This document shows positions 59,671-64,000 of a DNA stretch of 64,000 nucleotides, in pieces. This stretch comes from Marsupella aquatica (Eukaryota > Marchantiophyta), in the NCBI GenBank assembly GCA_973895155.1, contig OZ316893.1:13888001-13952000 (forward strand). Reading direction: 5' to 3'. Each line of letters starts with the position of its first letter. Position 1 is the stretch's first letter. The translations under genes and the position numbers were made by a program. A model generated the notes under the pieces. That model made no database searches, was not told the DNA's origin, and worked only from the letters and a program-made list of their open reading frames with translations.

Positions 59671-62600
59671 CCATTTGCCACCCACTATTTGAGTCAATAG
59701 CAAGGCGAGTGGCTCAGGCATAAATATTAAACTTCCTGTAAAACTCATCTTGACCCAGGATTCCTCGTGATGGGTGCAAATGCTCTGAGAGGTTATATAC
59801 TGTAACCATGGTAACTAAGGGAACCCAACTCCTTTTGAATGAGAAAGGAGGCCACTGGAGGGACATACTTCTGGAGGAATCCATTGAAAAACTTCTACTA
59901 CCACTTGACAACATGTTTACATGTCATTTTTGGAACACAAGTGTAGAATGTGCTATTTTCAGTAAATTCAAACATTTTACTTGTGTCCATCAGAGTTTTT
60001 TGCATGTCAGATGTTGTTTGTGTTCATCTGAGCATGCACTTCGTGCTTCCTGAAACCAAAGAACAGCGACTTTAGCCTAGTGACTTTAGCAGCAGTTCTG
60101 TCCATTGGACCCTCATCCCTTTTTCCAGAAAGTAGTGCAAGGACGGAACTCTAATGATATAACTTGAGTGAACGTTGCAGGTTGAGAACGAACAGGTGAC
60201 CATTTATACAAAGTAAACCAGTCATCTACAACTATAATAAGGGATCCCGCCTTTTTTCGTCCTTCATCCCCATACAAAAAAGCTTATGGGTGGGAAAGAT
60301 CCACAACCGTTGGATTTGATTAGCTGTTTTTGCTCACCATTGATGAGAGAAATGTACACCCCTATCATGTATTTGCTTCCCGCTGCCCCATAATGCCCCC
60401 GGCCAATCCCTATGGGCCTGCCCTCCTTGCACAGTGCAAAGCACTGGCATAGGGCTCGTCTCTACATAAACAGCCACTGTCCCCCGAGGCAAAAGTTGTG
60501 TATCCAGGTTATATAATTAGTGAAAAATGTTCTTATTAAATTCAAACAGTGGTATATTTTGTCCTCCCACAGCCTGAGGAGGGTGGCGGTTTAATAACAA
60601 ACCGGGGTCAACTTAGCCCAGGTCTGTCACTAAGCTGACCTGTAATAGGGGAACAATGGATTTGATTTGCAATTTCCCTCAGTTTTCGTTAACTGAAATT
60701 TTTTTTTAGAAAAAAAGAAGAATTGCAAAAAGTTGGTAGCTGCAATACGGATTAATTCACAAGCACTTACTAATTGGTGCAAGCATTAAAATATTGTCAA
60801 ATTAGTACTACACACCAGGTGCAGACAACCTTTGTGCGTTGCAATTGCTAAATGGGAGTTTTCCAAAGTGTGGAGTAGACATGTTGCATCAAAAGATGCT
60901 AAACATGTATTATTATAAAAATGATAGAAAAGTCCTAGTTTGGTATGGTGTAAGTACCATATTTAGAATGCCCAAAGTCAAGATAAAAGACCCATATGTG
61001 GGTAGGATGGGGTAATGTTATCATGGGAGAGTTTATGGCAATAAGCTCATTTGAGAGTATAGTGGTGCTGATGGACACGAAGGTGTCAGGAGGCACAGAG
61101 GTGCTAGTGGACACAGGGTTGTTGACACCAAAGGGTGTTAGGTCTCAAGCTACACCAGAGGGTGTATGAACCGGAATCACACCAGAGGGTGTCGGTTAAG
61201 TTAGGTCTCCCGTGAGTGGCACGTCTGCCTGCACGTCTGCAAATATCACAGGGTAGTTTGACAAGTGTGTCAAGACATGGGGTAGCAGGCCATGTAAGTA
61301 GATTCAAAATATTATTGAGACATGGGATAGCCATGTAGGGAGATTTGAAGTTAGAGTAACTTGTGGAGATAAGATGTTCCCCCTAAACTATTTGGCTCCT
61401 CGTATAGAGATATATGAGGATAGTCTGTGTTTAGTTTCCAAGTACTAGTTGTACGTACAATTGTGGTGTAGGTGGGCTCAAGTTCTTCAATAGATAAATT
61501 TTGAGAGAATTGAGTTTCTTTCCCTTGGTCTGCATCTAATTCATTTTGTTTTCCCGTTAATTCTATGTTGGGTGTGGGGATGAAAATTGTCTTAATTTTA
61601 GTTTCAATCTAAGAGATTTGTTTAATAGTAATACACAAAGGTGAATGTGTCATTGGTCCGCGATGTTATTCCGTTCCCTAAAATGAAGAGTGTATCAAGG
61701 TAGATTACGGGCTTTGCCCATATTAACCCCGCATTGGGTCTTGACTAGATGAGGTTAGGGGCTTTGCCCATAATCCAAACATCTGTACCATACCTTTAAC
61801 ATTGTTAGTTTTCTAATTCCCTTATCCTAGTCCAGTGTCTTAGAGTAAGTGTTTTCATTTTGTCTGGTGAACATGATCCTAGGTCCGAATGGATGAGGTT
61901 TGTGGTCTTACTTCTGTACAAGTTGTAAAGGCATGCATGCTAAAAGTGTATAAAACTTTAATCAAAGTATACGATTATGGTTTTGGGTCTTAATCACTGT
62001 GTGTAAAGTCCACGTATGTTGCCAGGAATTTGTAATCCACAATGGATAGTGTCCGTGAGGTAGTACACCGGAAGGTGTAGGGATTCAATGGGATATTGGC
62101 ATGTATGAAGTAGGTACATTCTCCCCCTAATGGTAGTAATGGGTGTAAACATGTTTAACAAGGGTAAACGTCAAACCCAAGTCTATGTGCAAAGATGTAA
62201 TGATAACTTTCTTGTAAGTCATTTTGGACGTGTGATAGATGCAAAGTTGCTAATGTGTATGTATGACCTATATAAGGTCGCTTGGTTCTCTATAGGAATG
62301 GCCTAGTAACAGTTGTATAGATAAACATTCTGATGGAAATCTGGGCATAGGTCTCTTCAGTTGAAGCGGGAGTTGAAGAAGACATTATTAGCTTGGATGC
62401 TGGAAATTGAGGTTTCTTGACTAGCCGCAGGATGGGCTATGAATGTTTAGTCGTCCTAGATTTATGCTTTGTTCATTCTTCATTAGAGTTAACAAGAAGA
62501 ATAACACATTTGAGGCATGCTTGAGGCTTCAGGAATCAAGGGATTCTTTTAATTTTGTTTATGTTCTCAAAATGAAGTGCATGTCGTGTATTTGGGAGAT

Positions 62601-63188
62601 TCTTAGGCCAGATTCTTTGTGGTCATTTGTGCACTTGGCATATATTGTATTCACTATTAAGTTTGGTTTATGGTTGAGTGGAAATGAGTGCGCTTGTTGG
62701 AAGTTTAGAATATGAATGTGCACTTTTGTCTTGCTCTTATGAATGGAGTTCAAGGGTGAACTGGACCTACTAGCAGTATGTTCATTGCATTTAGAGGTGT
62801 TTTATGCCTTTTGTCACTTAGTTTGAATAAGTAACTTGATTTTGATCTGAGCCTTATCTTTGGATAGTTTTGAGCTTAGATTATAAAGGAAAGATTTCCT
62901 TGTCTTGTTTTGCATTCATATTGTGGTGGCACTTTCAGATGTTTAAGTGTAAATTCCCTTTGCAGGAATGAAATCCTTTGTTTTTGTTTAAGTGCATAGT
63001 GTTTTTGTAAATTTATTTTTCTTTGTATGAGTTTGCAGTTAAGGAGTTTTCACTTTCCTTTGTGTTTTCTTCGAGGGAACCAGGGGGTTGATATTCGTCG
63101 ACTTTAGGCTTCCGTTGACAATTGCTCCTTGCGTTTCAGTTCTACTCCAATGAGAGTATCATCGTGGTAACTTATGCTCCTTTGGTGC
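59671..63188. other. intergenic stretch without supported genes
   Basis: No gene is supported. A perfect or near-perfect 14-base palindrome ACACC-N4-GGTGT occurs four times (61125, 61152, 61179, 62065). GGGCTTTGCCCATA appears twice (61709 and 61750). The 62.4-63.1 kb part is T-rich. A 90-codon frame at 62443-62715 has no domain. Confidence 0.45.
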
Positions 63189-63532
63189 TGTTGAGCATAG
63201 ACGACATTCGTAACGGCAAGCCCATGAACCATCCAACGCACAACAGTCGACACAGAGAGATATGTGGTTTACCTCCACATGAGGCTACGTCCACGGGAAC
63301 ACACAAGAGCTTTACTGCACTCTAGACCGACCGGCCATACCAAGCATCCACAGCACAAGCTCTCCCTATCTCTCAACTAGCTCCGTAACAATGAGCCTAA
63401 GTTCCACCAGGGTTTGGCATCAGCCCTGGCTATATGCACAACAACACTACCGCTAACAATAGTTAATTCCTAACCCAAGTTAGCCTAACTATAGTTAGCT
63501 CATGAGTCAAAAGACTAGAGCAATATCTAACA
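63189..63532 (-). repeat. 3' LTR of a minus-strand copia element
   Basis: On the minus strand it starts TGTTAGATATTGCTCTAG and ends GCTCAACA, 344 bp long. It is the inverted counterpart of the solo LTR at 51833-52176. The copia RNase H lies about 100 bases before it in the element's direction, so this is the 3' LTR. The element continues right of the window. The five bases on the left side are GGTGC; their partner would be beyond the window. Confidence 0.9.
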
Positions 63533-63631
63533 AAAGATTAACTAAGGGTTAACTAGAACTAAGCCGTAGCCAAATAAGAATGAGTAATCCATATACAAAT
63601 AGTCACACATTACGAAATAACTCTACTTGCA

Positions 63632-64000
63632 CTACAATTGCAAAACCTGCAAAGTAGCACGGTGTCTTGAGAAACTCTCTAAAGGAATCACTTTGGTAAA
63701 GACATCAGCGGGATTGAGCTTTCCATCAATCTTGACTAGTTCAAAAGTTTTACCAGACACTGCTTGCCTGATAAAATGGTACCTGATATCAATGTGCTTC
63801 ACCCTGCTATCCATCACCTGGTTAGCAGCCAAGTGAAGAGCACTCTGACTATCACAGTTTAGAGTCATTTTGCCATGCTCTAAACCCATCTCCGCGATCA
63901 ACTTGTCCAACCAAATTGCTTCCTTTGCAGCTTCTGCTGCTGCAACATACTCTGCTTCTATAGTAGACTGAGATATGCACTTCTACAAGATAGATTTCCA
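63632..64000 (-). pseudogene. copia polyprotein C-terminus (RNase H), with an in-frame stop
   Basis: The minus strand encodes the end of the copia polyprotein: STIEAEYVAAAEAAKEAIWL, CDSQSALHLAANQVM and KHIDIRYHFIR, ending at 63632. These are the RNase H catalytic region and its conserved tail. A TAG at 63985-63983 interrupts the frame where Gln (TTG-CAG-AAG, LQK) would be usual. So the copy is probably inactive despite its well-kept sequence. It is followed by the 3' LTR. Confidence 0.9.

Noticed and set aside
1-64000. CRISPR arrays, bacterial operons, ribosome-binding sites, viral gene clusters
   Set aside because: No regularly spaced repeat array, no prokaryotic gene arrangement and no recognisable viral hallmark gene was seen; introns and plant elements mark the DNA as eukaryotic.

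Overview
This window looks like nuclear DNA of a land plant. It holds a plant-type nuclear sirtuin, an ARL1 GTPase, a plastid ribosomal protein bL17 with a transit peptide, a cytosolic-type tRNA-Val and plant-style Ty1/copia and L1-type retroelements. The protein genes are split by canonical GT-AG introns, and large repeat-rich stretches separate them. The low gene density, the intron lengths and the sequence distance from Arabidopsis and rice would suit a bryophyte, lycophyte or fern. That placement is an inference; the family calls do not depend on it.

Layout: 1-5.8 kb is retroelement debris: the 5' end of a minus-strand copia element, a decayed copia RNase H, nested LTRs and local duplications. 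5.8-12 kb has no convincing gene but contains a perfect hairpin and several short repeats. 12.3-16.1 kb holds stop-poor, coding-like fragments, mainly on the minus strand, broken by TGA codons; I could not identify them. 16.1-16.4 kb is a 240-bp MITE-like element abutting the 3' end of a minus-strand L1-type LINE, which runs to about 22 kb and is frameshifted and dead. 22-27.5 kb is intergenic. 27.57-33.24 kb is a 14-exon SIRT6-class sirtuin (SRT1 type, 512 aa). 33.2-39 kb holds a clear 246-codon open frame of unknown function and other open stretches, followed by a tRNA-Val gene at 39.06 kb. 41.72-45.07 kb is ARL1 (8 exons, 182 aa). 45-54 kb is repeat-rich, with two solo copia LTRs that still show target-site duplications. 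54.3-56.1 kb encodes a probable thylakoid-lumen protein of unknown function. 58.25-59.20 kb is plastid bL17 on the minus strand. The window ends with the 3' LTR and RNase H of another minus-strand copia element.

The confirmed genes do not form an operon or an obvious pathway. They cover deacylation of nuclear proteins (sirtuin), Golgi traffic (ARL1), plastid translation (bL17) and possibly a thylakoid function. The copia LTRs at 51.8 and 63.2 kb are the same family at the same length (344 bp), and related LTRs occur at 1.2, 3.2, 3.5 and 47.9 kb, so one LTR family has seeded much of the intergenic space. I found no strong evidence for a new mobile defence or biosynthetic system. The most open questions are the unidentified open frames at 12.3-16.1 and 36.0-39.0 kb and the orphan plastid protein.
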